The notes beneath the pieces are model-generated. The model was not told the origin of the DNA, did no database searches, and worked only from the letters and a program-made list of their open reading frames with translations. Positions 1-8,436 of a DNA stretch of 64,000 bases are shown piece by piece. The position numbers and the translations under genes are program-made. Positions within the stretch are counted from its first letter, which is position 1. Every line of letters begins with the position of its first letter. Origin of the DNA: Oxalobacteraceae bacterium OTU3CAMAD1. Lineage in GTDB: Bacteria > Pseudomonadota > Gammaproteobacteria > Burkholderiales > Burkholderiaceae_D. The stretch lies in NCBI GenBank assembly GCA_024123915.1, contig CP099650.1:3596001-3660000 (forward strand), given 5' to 3'.

Positions 1-143
1 GTCTCGCCGCGGTAGATGCGCTCCTGTTCAAGGTCGTAGACCTCTTGCGAGCTGTACACCTTGTAGGGTGTGCGGGAGCCATCCGTGCGCGGGAACTGCA
101 GCAGGGGCACATAGCCTTCCTGCTCATGTGTCGTATTTTTCAT
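1..143 (-). CDS. Rieske-type aromatic ring-hydroxylating dioxygenase alpha subunit, N-terminal fragment
   Basis: The reading frame runs off the left edge, so only about 47 N-terminal residues are visible. The stretch with key residues PRTDGSRTPYKVY, then EVYDLEQERIYRGE, resembles the N terminus of the anthranilate/halobenzoate dioxygenase alpha-subunit family, which precedes the Rieske [2Fe-2S] domain. That domain and the iron site lie outside the window. The ATG at 143 has a GAGGA ribosome site about ten bases upstream. The enzyme would hydroxylate an aromatic acid in the cytoplasm with a reductase partner; the substrate cannot be read from this piece. Family call is fairly safe, specificity is not. 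Confidence 0.65.
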   Translation of the reverse strand, partial: MKNTTHEQEGYVPLLQFPRTDGSRTPYKVYSSQEVYDLEQERIYRGE

Positions 144-709
144 CAAGCGTATCCTCATTCCTCGTTGGGCACCGGCGATAACGCGCTCGGTTGGTGCCAT
201 CTTAGGGAATGCGGTGCGGCCGCAATATCCGGCAATTGCATTTTTGCGGCTGGTGCTATCCGTCTTTTGCAGGCGTGCTGCCGCAGCAATAATCTCGATT
301 GCCGCGTCCGCCAGGCGTTCTCGATCTGTTGTGGATATGGGGGAGGGGAGGGACGCCGCAGGCAATGGCTTAAATAAAAAATATCAGAGTGGGAGTGATT
401 TCATGATCGGCAACGCTGGGATTGCGTTGCAAACGGATGAGAATAAGCCTCTGGTGGTCAGTGCGGCACCTCAGATGCCGCCGGCGACTTCGTCTACCGG
501 GTGGGTCTACCGGCCAGGAGCGGCGTTGGCGGCGGTATTCTAGCGTTGGTGCCGGCAGGAATGGCAATCGTGGTCTGGCCGCCCGGGCTCAACCAGTCTC
601 GGTGACTTGCCGCACAGAGCCATCTAAATACCTGGACCACACTGGTCCCTCAAACAGCATCTCTCCAGTGCGCACCGCACTGACTCCTATATTTCTGAAA
701 GGAATGCCA
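144..709. other. Non-coding gap between the dioxygenase and lipoprotein genes
   Basis: No convincing gene is seen in these 566 bases. Short open frames exist on both strands but none has a recognisable product. The region must hold the leftward dioxygenase promoter and the rightward lipoprotein promoter; I could not assign either with confidence. Confidence 0.5.
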
Positions 710-1006
710 ATGACCAGTTTGACCACCGCCGCAAAACTGTTTTTGGGCGCCGCCATCGGCGTTGCCGTCCTGACCGGCTGCAACAAGAAAGCCGAAGACG
801 TGCCGGCGCAGGCGCCTACGGCCAGCCAGGCCACCAATCCGGGCGCGGTGCCCGACCCCGAATTGAGCAAACCCGGCACCACCGCCGGTGGCACCACGCG
901 CGACGCCAACCCGGCCGGCACGACCGGTGCGCCGCCAGCGCCTTCTTCAACCGACCCGCAATCGGCCGCGCAGCCGCCTTCGGGCGCCACATCGACCAAC
1001 AAGTAA
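710..1006 (+). CDS. Small proline/threonine-rich lipoprotein
   Basis: A 98-residue protein with a lipoprotein signal: a hydrophobic stretch ends in the lipobox LTGC, with Cys at about residue 23. The mature part is low complexity, rich in Pro, Ala, Thr and Gly, and looks disordered. The start at 710 is preferred over the in-frame ATG at 704 because AAAGGA lies six bases before it. It should be processed by Lgt and signal peptidase II and anchored in the envelope. No family or function is recognised. It stands alone, convergent with the SDR gene. Confidence 0.7.
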   Translation: MTSLTTAAKLFLGAAIGVAVLTGCNKKAEDVPAQAPTASQATNPGAVPDPELSKPGTTAGGTTRDANPAGTTGAPPAPSSTDPQSAAQPPSGATSTNK

Positions 1007-1118
1007 TCCTGCAAGGGCCGCGCTCATCGTTTAAGCCCCTGCCGTAAGCGGTCACTCACCTTGCTGGATACATGGCGGGGGAGGCCCCGATCCCATATCG
1101 GCTGGGTACCAGCAGGAT

Positions 1119-2117
1119 TTACGGGCCGCCTCTGCCACCGACTGCGGCATACACCTGGCCGGTCGCGTAGCTCGATTCGTTCGAAGCGAGCAGCACGAAG
1201 ATGCCCGCCAGCTCCGCCGGCTGGCCCGGCCGCTTCATTGGCGTATCGGCGCCGAATTCCGGCAACTTATCCGGCGGTTGGCCCCCAGTGACTTGCAGCG
1301 GCGTCCAGAACGGCCCGGGCGCGACCACGTTGACGCGGATGCCTTTTGGCGCCAGTTGCTTGGCCAGTCCCTTGCTGAAAATCATGATGGCGCCTTTTGT
1401 CGCCGCATAGTCGATCAGGTTTTCGCTTGGCTCGTAGGCGTTAACAGAGGCGGTGTTGATGATCGTGGCGCCGGGCTTCAGCAGCGGCACGGCGGCCTTG
1501 GTGATCCAGAACATCGCATACACATTCGTCTTGAAGGTCTCGTCGAACTGGGCAGTGGTTATGTCGAGGATGGAGTCGCGCGAGAATTGGCGCGCGGCGT
1601 TGTTGACGAGGATATCCAGGCCTCCCAGTTCGCGCGCGGCATCGGCCACGAGTTTTTTACAGAATGCTTCGTCCTTGATGTCGCCGGGGATGGCGACCGC
1701 CTTGCGGCCCTCGGCGCGTATCAGCGCCACCACTTCGCGCGCATCCGCTTCCTCCGCCGGCAGGTAGTTGATGGCCACGTCCGCGCCCTCGCGCGCGTAG
1801 GCGATCGCGGCGGCGCGGCCGATGCCGGAATCGCCTCCCGTCAGCAGCGCCTTGCGGCCCTTGAGCCGCCCCGAACCCTTATAGCTGGTTTCGCCATGGT
1901 CGGGGCGGGGATTCATCTTGCTGGTCAAGCCAGGCCAGGGCTGCTGCTGCTTCGGAAACGGCGGCGCGGGGTAGGCGGTGAGCGGATTTATCGGCGGAAT
2001 ATCGGCGCCGGCGTCAGCCCCGCTCTTCGCCAGCGACGGCGCCATCGCCGCGCCGAGAAGACCGGTTGCCGCAGCGCCGACGACCGCGCGCCTGCTGGGA
2101 TTTGGTTTCTCCATCAT
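1119..2117 (-). CDS. Exported SDR-family oxidoreductase (YghA-like)
   Basis: About 332 residues. The N terminus carries [12 protein letters not shown], a twin-arginine-type signal, then a linker, then a classical short-chain dehydrogenase: cofactor motif [12 protein letters not shown] motif, catalytic Ser in NTAS and the YAATK tyrosine/lysine pair. The C terminus YATGQVY is typical of the YghA / general-stress-protein-39 branch. It probably reduces aldehydes or ketones with NAD(P)H; the substrate is unknown. Two adjacent ATGs (2117, 2114) follow AAGGA; the second has the better spacing. Tat export of a folded NAD(P)H enzyme is unusual but recurrent in this branch. Confidence 0.85.
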   Translation of the reverse strand: MMEKPNPSRRAVVGAAATGLLGAAMAPSLAKSGADAGADIPPINPLTAYPAPPFPKQQQPWPGLTSKMNPRPDHGETSYKGSGRLKGRKALLTGGDSGIGRAAAIAYAREGADVAINYLPAEEADAREVVALIRAEGRKAVAIPGDIKDEAFCKKLVADAARELGGLDILVNNAARQFSRDSILDITTAQFDETFKTNVYAMFWITKAAVPLLKPGATIINTASVNAYEPSENLIDYAATKGAIMIFSKGLAKQLAPKGIRVNVVAPGPFWTPLQVTGGQPPDKLPEFGADTPMKRPGQPAELAGIFVLLASNESSYATGQVYAAVGGRGGP

Positions 2118-2319
2118 GGTTCCTTTCAATGGGTGTGACACCATCTTTCCGGCTTTTTCGCAGGCGTACTGTGCGTTGGTTCGCACAATTTCGTTCTGCG
2201 TGCAGATCGCATGACAACCCCGGCCGTCACTCATTTTTATTCCGCAAAGTGTGAGGCACTTCGCATACAGCGGATCTGTCAAAAAGTATCCTGAATTTCA
2301 TTTTTTAAGGGAGAGCGTC

Positions 2320-2550
2320 ATGCCGACAGGTGCCAATCCGAAGCGCGAACGAGAATACAAAAAGATCGAACGGAAATTTAAGAAGGAGGGGCGTTACAAG
2401 GGCAGGGAGGAGGAGGTGGCATCGCGTATCGTCAATAAGCAGCGCGCTGAAGCGGGCGAGACGAAGAAGCACACGCACAAGCCTGCCCGTCGGTCCGCCT
2501 CGCGGCGCAAAAGCAGCGGCGCGCGGACCAGTTTCCGTCGCGGAAAATGA
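2320..2550 (+). CDS. Small highly basic protein (plasmid-stabilisation-like)
   Basis: 76 residues, strongly basic (Lys/Arg-rich) with a central charged helix around PKREREYKKIERKF and the conserved stretch ASRIVNKQRAEAGE. It resembles small proteins often annotated as plasmid stabilisation proteins that carry a C-terminal Rho-N domain; this version ends in a basic tail without that domain. The start at 2320 follows AAGGGAG. Nucleic-acid binding is plausible from charge alone. No partner gene is adjacent. Confidence 0.6.
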   Translation: MPTGANPKREREYKKIERKFKKEGRYKGREEEVASRIVNKQRAEAGETKKHTHKPARRSASRRKSSGARTSFRRGK

Positions 2551-2604
2551 CCAAAGGTTGAGAGGTTGGCGATGGCGCCGTATCGAGATATCGGGCCGCG
2601 GGCG

Positions 2605-3429
2605 CTATTGCAGGTTCAGGCGCAGCCGGCCGTTCAGTTTTAGCGCCCTGATATCGGCGCCGAACGTCTCTTCGATCAGCCGTGCTTTGAGTCCGGTCAT
2701 TTCGGCCTGCCTCAAGGCCCGCTCCAGAATCGGGCGATAGCGGGCGGCCGATGCGTCGAGATAGAAAACGAAGTCGGCTTGGTACGCCAGCAGCAAATGC
2801 TGCTCCACAGCCAATTCCGGATGTGCACGCGCCTCTTCCAATACCTCGGTGACGCCGCGTGGAAGATAGTCGACATGGCGGTTCCCCGCAGCGACCATCG
2901 CGTAAATCGTGCGCCATGGCGCGGTGTGCTCGTATAGCGGCAAATCGGCCGCTTTGAACACCTTGGCGTCGTGCCAGCCGGCCCCGAGCCCGGCGATGAG
3001 TCCGGTGCGCTTCAAATCGCCAACGGATCGGACCTGTGCGAAGGCTTCGGTATCGGTCCGACGGATTAACAGCACACGCTGGCCGATCAGTCCATTGGTC
3101 AGCGCGTTACGCACTGCAACGAGCTCCTTGCTGCTATCCTTTTCCTTCGACTGCATGCCGTAAAACAGATTGATATCGCCCTTACCCAGCATCCACCACA
3201 TGCGGCGGGCGGGAATGTCTTTGACGTACTGGATACGGTAGGGTTGTTTGATCAGCTTCAACGACTCTTCGAGCAGGCGGACGAAGTAGTCGGCGCGGCC
3301 ATCGGACACCACGGCGACGCGTAATTCGAGCGGTTCGACGCCGGCCACCAGAGCGGGCGCCGACGTCGATGGGGCCGCTACACACAGGGTGCATGCGGCA
3401 AGGAAAACAGAGCGCAGCGCGCGTCTCAT
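2605..3429 (-). CDS. Periplasmic substrate-binding-like protein (SBP_bac_3 type)
   Basis: 274 residues with a signal peptide (SVFLAACTLCVAAPSTSA) followed by a type 2 periplasmic binding fold beginning ELRVAVVSDG, similar to amino-acid ABC transporter binding proteins. No permease or ATPase gene is near, so it is an orphan sensor or binding protein. Its ATG at 3429 overlaps the TGA of the upstream esterase gene as ATGA, so translation is probably coupled. A truncated, rearranged paralogue lies at 8437-8706 behind the second esterase copy, which supports the pair being a functional module. Confidence 0.7.
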   Translation of the reverse strand: MRRALRSVFLAACTLCVAAPSTSAPALVAGVEPLELRVAVVSDGRADYFVRLLEESLKLIKQPYRIQYVKDIPARRMWWMLGKGDINLFYGMQSKEKDSSKELVAVRNALTNGLIGQRVLLIRRTDTEAFAQVRSVGDLKRTGLIAGLGAGWHDAKVFKAADLPLYEHTAPWRTIYAMVAAGNRHVDYLPRGVTEVLEEARAHPELAVEQHLLLAYQADFVFYLDASAARYRPILERALRQAEMTGLKARLIEETFGADIRALKLNGRLRLNLQ

Positions 3430-4403
3430 TGTCGAGACGCCGGCGCAGCGTCGGGACTGTCGCCTGTCAGCAATTTGCCATCCGCAGCGCGGGCATAGCG
3501 GGTGAAGAACTTCCACATGACTTCCTCATCGGCAAGCCAGGCATGGCCGCCTCCCTCGGTGATATAGGCGGTGACCATGGCGCCGTCCTGGCAGCCATCG
3601 TAGACCTCTTGGTAAACCCTCGCCGAAACCCGTCGTGTGAGGGGGCGGCGTTCACAGCGATTGAGTCCCGCCCAGCGCATTTCAGCGGCATGCATGGAGT
3701 ACTGCCAATATTTGGCGCCGCCGCCTGCAATCGGGTTGGTCGTATCGCTGTCGCCGGCAAACGTCAGAACGGGAATAGGGGATTCCGGCCGGCAGCTATC
3801 CGGGTCGGGTTGTCGCGGGTCCGACGCAAGGGGCGCGCCCGCGCGCAGGCCCACCACCGGGGCGATGGCGGCGAAACGTGTCGATGCGACGCATCCCAGC
3901 CAGCTTGCCATGCGCCCGCCACCGGAAAAGCCAGTCACGTAGACGCGGCTGCGGTCGACCAGTCCTTGTTCGGCTAGCAAGTCGAGGATCGACAGCAGAT
4001 ATTTCACGTCGTCACGGTCGCCAGCGCCGGGCGCCGCGCCGCCGGCGGTCACCACGCCGGGTATGTTCCACGCGAATCCCTGGGCGAGCCGTATCGCGCC
4101 GGTCGGCGCCGCGATGATAAAGCCGTACTTGTTGGCCATGGCTTTTAAGTTGGAGCGGTTCAGGATGGATGTTCCTTCGCCCGAGCTCCCGTGCAGCAAG
4201 AACACCAGCGGGGCCGGCGCTCCCGCTTTGACCGTCTCGGGACGATACATGGCGAACGGCAATGTGCCGGGCACGTCGATTTGATGCTCGACCTGTTGGC
4301 CCCCCTTTGCTTGCGCTGCCGCCGAACCGCCTGTAAGGCAGAGTGCGACAATTACTGCGGATATCAATGCATAGATCGTGGGCAGGCGGTTGGCAACGGT
4401 CAT
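3426..4403 (-). CDS. Secreted PHB-depolymerase/LpqC-type esterase, copy A
   Basis: 325 residues. A signal peptide ends near GGSAAAQA, followed by an alpha/beta hydrolase: oxyanion segment LLHGSSGEG, nucleophile elbow GFSGGG, Asp in GDSDTTNP and His in EGGGHAWLAD. This is the family of polyhydroxybutyrate depolymerases and feruloyl or acetyl xylan esterases. Beside many glycosidases, deacylation of plant polysaccharide is the likelier role (inference). Start 4403 has GGAG at good spacing. It is translationally coupled to the binding-protein gene. A close full-length paralogue of identical length lies at 8703-9680. Confidence 0.85.
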   Translation of the reverse strand: MTVANRLPTIYALISAVIVALCLTGGSAAAQAKGGQQVEHQIDVPGTLPFAMYRPETVKAGAPAPLVFLLHGSSGEGTSILNRSNLKAMANKYGFIIAAPTGAIRLAQGFAWNIPGVVTAGGAAPGAGDRDDVKYLLSILDLLAEQGLVDRSRVYVTGFSGGGRMASWLGCVASTRFAAIAPVVGLRAGAPLASDPRQPDPDSCRPESPIPVLTFAGDSDTTNPIAGGGAKYWQYSMHAAEMRWAGLNRCERRPLTRRVSARVYQEVYDGCQDGAMVTAYITEGGGHAWLADEEVMWKFFTRYARAADGKLLTGDSPDAAPASRQ

Positions 4404-4444
4404 TCGGTCTCCAGGCTCAATAGGGAAAACTCGCAGATTCCTTG

Positions 4445-4460
4445 ATTGTAGTCCGAAGTG
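4445..4460 (-). promoter_or_regulatory. Conserved promoter block upstream of esterase copy A
   Basis: The 16-base block ATTGTAGTCCGAAGTG recurs with one mismatch at 9725-9740, at a similar distance upstream of the second esterase copy, although flanking bases have diverged. Read on the minus strand it contains TACAAT, a good -10 hexamer. It is probably the core promoter of the module. Confidence 0.5.
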
Positions 4461-4540
4461 CGTCTCGGATGGGCATCGAGTGAGGTAGGTCCAGGCGACT
4501 TGGGGAGGGCGACCCATCTCGCGATTTTTGAAATTAAAGT

Positions 4541-4575
4541 TTGACTCGCTGTCACGTGTAAGATATTGTTTACAC
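4541..4575 (+). promoter_or_regulatory. Leaderless promoter with overlapping dyad operator
   Basis: TTGACT (4541-4546), a 17-base spacer and TATTGT (4564-4569) put the transcription start on or next to the A of the ATG at 4576, so the message is probably leaderless; no Shine-Dalgarno sequence is present. A perfect dyad GTGTAA-N8-TTACAC (4556-4575) encloses the -10 and ends at the ATG, the layout expected for autorepression by the encoded HTH protein. Confidence 0.6.
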
Positions 4576-4908
4576 ATGAAATCGAAAACGCCCACCCCGA
4601 CCGGAGACCAGCTACTGGAAATGCTGTCGGCGCTATCGAATCCGCACCGGTTGCGCATCGTGGCAGCACTGACGTCCGGCGGGCGTAATTATGTCAGCCA
4701 GCTGGCGCGCGAACTTGGTATCAGCCGTCCGTTGCTGCATCTGCATCTGAAAAAACTGGAAGACGCCGGCTTGGTCACAAGCAAGCTGGAATTGTCCGCC
4801 GACGGCAAGGCGCTGAATTATTTTGAAGTGCCTGATTTCAGCCTGCAGCTCACGCCGTCCTCGATCGCCGAGGCGGCGCAGTCCCTGTCCACCAATCTCG
4901 AACCATAG
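4576..4908 (+). CDS. Winged-helix (ArsR-like) transcriptional regulator
   Basis: 110 residues containing a winged helix-turn-helix of the ArsR/MarR superfamily: LLEMLSALSNPHRLRIVAAL, then the recognition region SQLARELGISRPLLHLHLKKLEDAGLV and a wing with ELSADGKALNYFEV. No metal-binding cysteines are seen, so it is not a classical metal sensor. It is first in a tight operon with a PspB-like protein (10-base gap) and a membrane protein. A dyad covering its promoter suggests autoregulation. This is the usual architecture of a repressor that senses an envelope or small-molecule signal; the ligand is unknown. Confidence 0.8.
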   Translation: MKSKTPTPTGDQLLEMLSALSNPHRLRIVAALTSGGRNYVSQLARELGISRPLLHLHLKKLEDAGLVTSKLELSADGKALNYFEVPDFSLQLTPSSIAEAAQSLSTNLEP

Positions 4909-4918
4909 AGGCTTTTTT

Positions 4919-5155
4919 ATGTCCGAACCCATCTACTTGCTGACGATATTCCTGGTGCCGGTGACGGTGCTGCTGATCTTCGGCATGCGCTTCATCGTGC
5001 AGATCAAGCAAGCCAAGTTGCGCCAGCAAAGCGACAACGATTATCGCCAGCTGGCCGAACGCAGCATGGCCGCGCAGGCTGAAACGGCCGCCGCGCTGGC
5101 TGATTTGAAGTCCCGCATCGTCGCTATTGAAAAAATTCTGAAAGAAGTCGAGTAA
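4919..5155 (+). CDS. PspB-like single-pass membrane/coiled-coil protein
   Basis: 78 residues. One N-terminal transmembrane helix (about residues 5-27, IYLLTIFLVPVTVLLIFGMR) is followed by a charged helix ending in a heptad-like segment, IVAIEKILKE. This order and length match PspB of the phage-shock system, whose C terminus typically reads RIQTLEsILd. Similarity is by pattern only; no PspA or PspC gene is near. GAGG precedes the start. It lies between a small HTH regulator and a multi-pass protein, so an envelope-stress role within this mini-operon is reasonable. Confidence 0.5.
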   Translation: MSEPIYLLTIFLVPVTVLLIFGMRFIVQIKQAKLRQQSDNDYRQLAERSMAAQAETAAALADLKSRIVAIEKILKEVE

Positions 5156-5176
5156 CCCAATCTCAAGGAGCTCCCC

Positions 5177-5593
5177 ATGCAAGCAGTATCGCTGACCCGT
5201 TTATATATGTTGAGAGTCGTGTACCTGATCATCGCTGTCGGCCTGGGTTTGGTGATCTGGCCCGGCGTGATCCACCACGAGCAGCCATGGGGTCTGGCGC
5301 AAGGCTTCGTCAACTGCATGCTGGCGGCGTTCGGTTTGCTGTGCGCGCTGGGCATCCGTTATCCGCTGCAAATGCTGCCGGTGTTGTTGTGGGAACTGAC
5401 CTGGAAAAGCATCTGGCTGCTGATCGTCGCACTGCCGGCCTGGCGCGCCGGCCCGCTCGACCAGGCGATGCTGGAAAACCTGTTTGCGGTCGGGCTCGTC
5501 GTCATCATCCCGATCGCCATGCCGTGGGGCTACGTGACCGAGAAGTACTTTAAGCAGCCGGGCGACCGCTGGAGCCGTTCAGTTTCGCCCTGA
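5177..5593 (+). CDS. Four-helix integral membrane protein, unknown function
   Basis: 138 residues with about four hydrophobic helices (residues 8-28, 38-58, 66-88, 100-120) and a short polar C terminus. The layout is reminiscent of small DoxX-like proteins but I see no diagnostic motif. AAGGAG precedes the ATG. It is the third gene of the operon starting with the HTH regulator at 4576 and is probably co-transcribed with the PspB-like gene. Convergent with the GH27 gene downstream. Confidence 0.65.
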   Translation: MQAVSLTRLYMLRVVYLIIAVGLGLVIWPGVIHHEQPWGLAQGFVNCMLAAFGLLCALGIRYPLQMLPVLLWELTWKSIWLLIVALPAWRAGPLDQAMLENLFAVGLVVIIPIAMPWGYVTEKYFKQPGDRWSRSVSP

Positions 5594-5637
5594 GCCCATC
5601 CGCCGCCGGACTGTGCGCGGCGACGGACTGGCTTGCC

Positions 5638-6906
5638 CTATGGCTTCCCAGGGCCGCTCAGGCGCAGCATCAGCACGCTGTGCGGCGCCAGCTTCGCCTG
5701 CAGTTTGGCGCTGGTGTCACCCGTCTTCTTGCTCCACAGGTCGGACCAGCGGTAGACGTTCTCCTTGAAATTGACCGACCTTTTGCTCAGGTCATCCACC
5801 AGGACTTGCTTCTTCCAGTCATGTTGAACGTCGGCAGGCTGGTTGGAGCGGTTCAGGAACATCAGTGCCCAATCCCCGCCGTCGAGCGGCTTGGCATAGA
5901 CCTCCAACGGACCGTCGACCAGGACGCGCAGCGCCTGCACACCCAGTTTGTCCTGGCTCACCGCGACCACGCCGGGGTTGGTCAGGATGCGGCGGGTCGA
6001 CTCGGACATCGAACGCAGGTCGTTGCCCAGGATGAGTGGCGAGGCCATCATGGACCAGATCGACAGATGGGTGCGGTCTTCATCCTCGCTCATGCCGTTG
6101 CCCACTTCGAGCATGTCCATATCGTTCCAGCGGCCGGGTCCGGCGAACTTGCGCAGGTTTGCGTCGGCGTGCTTGTCGAGGATGCGCAGCACGCCGAGGC
6201 CGGTCGATAAACCGGGACTGAACTGGCAGTCGAAGCAGTTATAGATATCGGGCGTGGTGCGCCACGAATGGCCGACCTGACCGGCCCATTCCCACGGCTT
6301 GCTCATGCCCCATTCGCAGATGCTGAACACCATCGGACGGCCCGCCTTGGCGATCGCGTCGCGCATCGTGGTGTAGGCCGCTTCCGCGTTCAAGCCCGGG
6401 GTGTCGCACCAGTCGTACTTGACGTAGTCGATGCCCCATTTCGCATAGGTCCGCGCATCCTGATACTCGTAGCCGCGGCTGCCGGGACGGCCGCCGCAGG
6501 TGGTGGCGCCGGCGTCCGAGTAGATGCCCAGCTTGAGTCCCTTGCCATGCACATAGTCCGCCAGCGCCTTGATGCCGGATGGGAAGCGCTTGGGGTCGGG
6601 CTGGATATTGCCGTCGGCGTCGCGCTGGCCTTGCCAGCAATCGTCGATGTTCACGTACTGGTAGCCGGCGTCCTTCAGGCCCGTCTTGACCATGGCGTCG
6701 GCGGTCTCGCGGATCAGGCGCTCGTCGATTTCGCAGGCAAATTTGTTCCAGCTGTTCCAGCCCATTTGCGGGGTCGCGGCCAGGCCTTCAGACTTTTGAG
6801 CCCAGCAATTACCTGTCGCGCCAACGAACAGGGTCACGGCTGCGGCGGCGGCCATGATGGCCTTGCCCGGGATCAGGGGTCTGTGTGTCTCTTGTATTGT
6901 TTTCAT
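5638..6906 (-). CDS. Secreted GH27 alpha-galactosidase
   Basis: 422 residues. A signal peptide ends near NCWA (residue 36), then a GH27 (beta/alpha)8 barrel begins with TPQMGWNSWNKF. Visible hallmarks are YVNIDDCW, the nucleophile Asp in YVKYDWC (about residue 165) and the WNDMDML segment holding the acid/base Asp. The C-terminal beta domain (about 330-422) is complete. It hydrolyses terminal alpha-1,6-galactose from raffinose-type sugars or galactomannan in the periplasm or outside. The gene lies 182 bases downstream of a membrane AraC regulator on the same strand, which is the likely controller. Confidence 0.93.
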   Translation of the reverse strand: MKTIQETHRPLIPGKAIMAAAAAVTLFVGATGNCWAQKSEGLAATPQMGWNSWNKFACEIDERLIRETADAMVKTGLKDAGYQYVNIDDCWQGQRDADGNIQPDPKRFPSGIKALADYVHGKGLKLGIYSDAGATTCGGRPGSRGYEYQDARTYAKWGIDYVKYDWCDTPGLNAEAAYTTMRDAIAKAGRPMVFSICEWGMSKPWEWAGQVGHSWRTTPDIYNCFDCQFSPGLSTGLGVLRILDKHADANLRKFAGPGRWNDMDMLEVGNGMSEDEDRTHLSIWSMMASPLILGNDLRSMSESTRRILTNPGVVAVSQDKLGVQALRVLVDGPLEVYAKPLDGGDWALMFLNRSNQPADVQHDWKKQVLVDDLSKRSVNFKENVYRWSDLWSKKTGDTSAKLQAKLAPHSVLMLRLSGPGKP

Positions 6907-7088
6907 TTCTAAATCACTCTCAAAAAATGTGGGGAACATCGTCCAAATCCGCGACGGAAAAAATACCCGCGATGACATGGACCGACAGCCCGAGCATAAA
7001 GAGAGGAACCCAGAGAATCTAACGGTAGAGGCGAAACCGCTATAAAACTGCAGAAATTGCGATCGCCACTGTCAGGAGTGGAAGAGAG

Positions 7089-8285
7089 TCAGGGCGGGGA
7101 GTGTGCCGCAAAATCCTCGCCGGGCGCCGATTGTTGCGCCGAAATCGATCGAAACACTTTCGGCGTGCAGCCGTATTCTTCCTTGAACAACTTATTGAAG
7201 TAGGAAACATTGGCGTAACCAACGGAATACGCTATCTCCAGGATCGCGGCGCTGCTATTTTCGGACAGCAGGCGGGCCGCTTCCGTCAGCCGCAATTTAT
7301 TCAGGTAGCCGGTGAACGTCATGCCCAGTTCCGATTTCAATAGATCATTGACTTTGGTTCGGTTGACTCCGGTCGCGGTGACAACCGACTCCAGGACCAG
7401 GTCGGTATCGGTGTAATTGGTGGCAATGTACTTCAGAAGCCCCGCCTTTTCCTTATCCTTATACGGTTCCAGGGTTAATTGACGGTAGGCGGCCAAGGGA
7501 ACATCGTTTCTCAGGCTGGTCGCCACCCCGGCGACCAGCGCGCGGGAATGTGCCCGGAAAAACCAGACCGCAAATACGGCCCAGCTGGCCAACAGCGCCA
7601 CGGCCAGCGATGCGAAAGCGTGGTAGTCGCGACCATGCAGCGCGAGTTCGCTGATTTCCACTTCGGAGTCGACATCCGCAGGACTAGTCAAATTGGCGCC
7701 GAAGGATATCTTTGCCACCTTGTCGAGGGCATAACCCCGGCTCGACATGGCCAGCTTCATCTTGCTGAGCCACCAGTCGGGCAGGGCGAGCCGGGTCAGG
7801 TCCAGGGAAACCGGCACTCCGTGCTTATTGCAGGAAAAATAGGTGGCCGGCACACGGTAGGTTTGGAAGTCGGCCTTGTTCGAGATCTTCTCGTCGAAGG
7901 TGGTAATGGAAAATACCATCGAATTGGTGGGAGTGCATTTGGCCAGGAAGGTGACGCTGGTGTACTGCGACCAGTCCGCCAGCACTTGCCGTCCTTTCGC
8001 GTCGACGAGCACCAGGTCGGCGATAGCGGATGGGAATTCCACCGCTTTCGTCAGTTTCATGTCGAAACGCAGTGTGTCCGCCTGGTCATCGTGGATGCGG
8101 ACGATCGAGGTGCCGCCCATGCCGCTATCGGTCCAACCGGTCTTTTCAAGGCGAATCCCGTCTCCCGCCAAAGGCAACAGGGAAAGGGAGCGATAGCTCC
8201 GATACGTGAAAAAAGACACCATCAGCGCATTTGCGGCCACGAGGAGGATCAGTGCCAGCAGCGCCTTCTTGTATATCTCTTGCAT
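7089..8285 (-). CDS. Membrane-anchored AraC-family regulator with periplasmic sensor domain
   Basis: 398 residues from the ATG at 8285. Transmembrane helix 1 is at about residues 7-27, a roughly 210-residue periplasmic domain follows, helix 2 lies near 243-265 (AVALLASWAVFAVWFF), and a cytoplasmic AraC domain ends the protein with ILEIAYSVGYANVSYFNKLFKEEYG. It can sense an extracytoplasmic sugar and bind DNA without a kinase. It is encoded directly upstream of the GH27 gene. No clear ribosome site supports the chosen start, and the open frame extends further upstream, so the N terminus is uncertain; helix 1 argues for this ATG. Confidence 0.8.
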   Translation of the reverse strand: MQEIYKKALLALILLVAANALMVSFFTYRSYRSLSLLPLAGDGIRLEKTGWTDSGMGGTSIVRIHDDQADTLRFDMKLTKAVEFPSAIADLVLVDAKGRQVLADWSQYTSVTFLAKCTPTNSMVFSITTFDEKISNKADFQTYRVPATYFSCNKHGVPVSLDLTRLALPDWWLSKMKLAMSSRGYALDKVAKISFGANLTSPADVDSEVEISELALHGRDYHAFASLAVALLASWAVFAVWFFRAHSRALVAGVATSLRNDVPLAAYRQLTLEPYKDKEKAGLLKYIATNYTDTDLVLESVVTATGVNRTKVNDLLKSELGMTFTGYLNKLRLTEAARLLSENSSAAILEIAYSVGYANVSYFNKLFKEEYGCTPKVFRSISAQQSAPGEDFAAHSPP

Positions 8286-8436
8286 TTTGGTTCGCAAAAA
8301 AGGACCGGTGCCGGTGAAAGCGCGCTTGCGACGATGTGATGTTGAAGGGCTGGTCTCCAGAGGATGACTTGTATTCTCCGTGGTCCGCACGTGCACCGCA
8401 ATTCTCAAAATTGCCAATGCACGTAATCATTTTTCT

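Noticed and set aside
403..543. 46-codon ORF with GGGAG upstream
   Set aside because: Ribosome-site match is weak evidence alone; the peptide has no recognisable feature and the gap shows no other coding signal.
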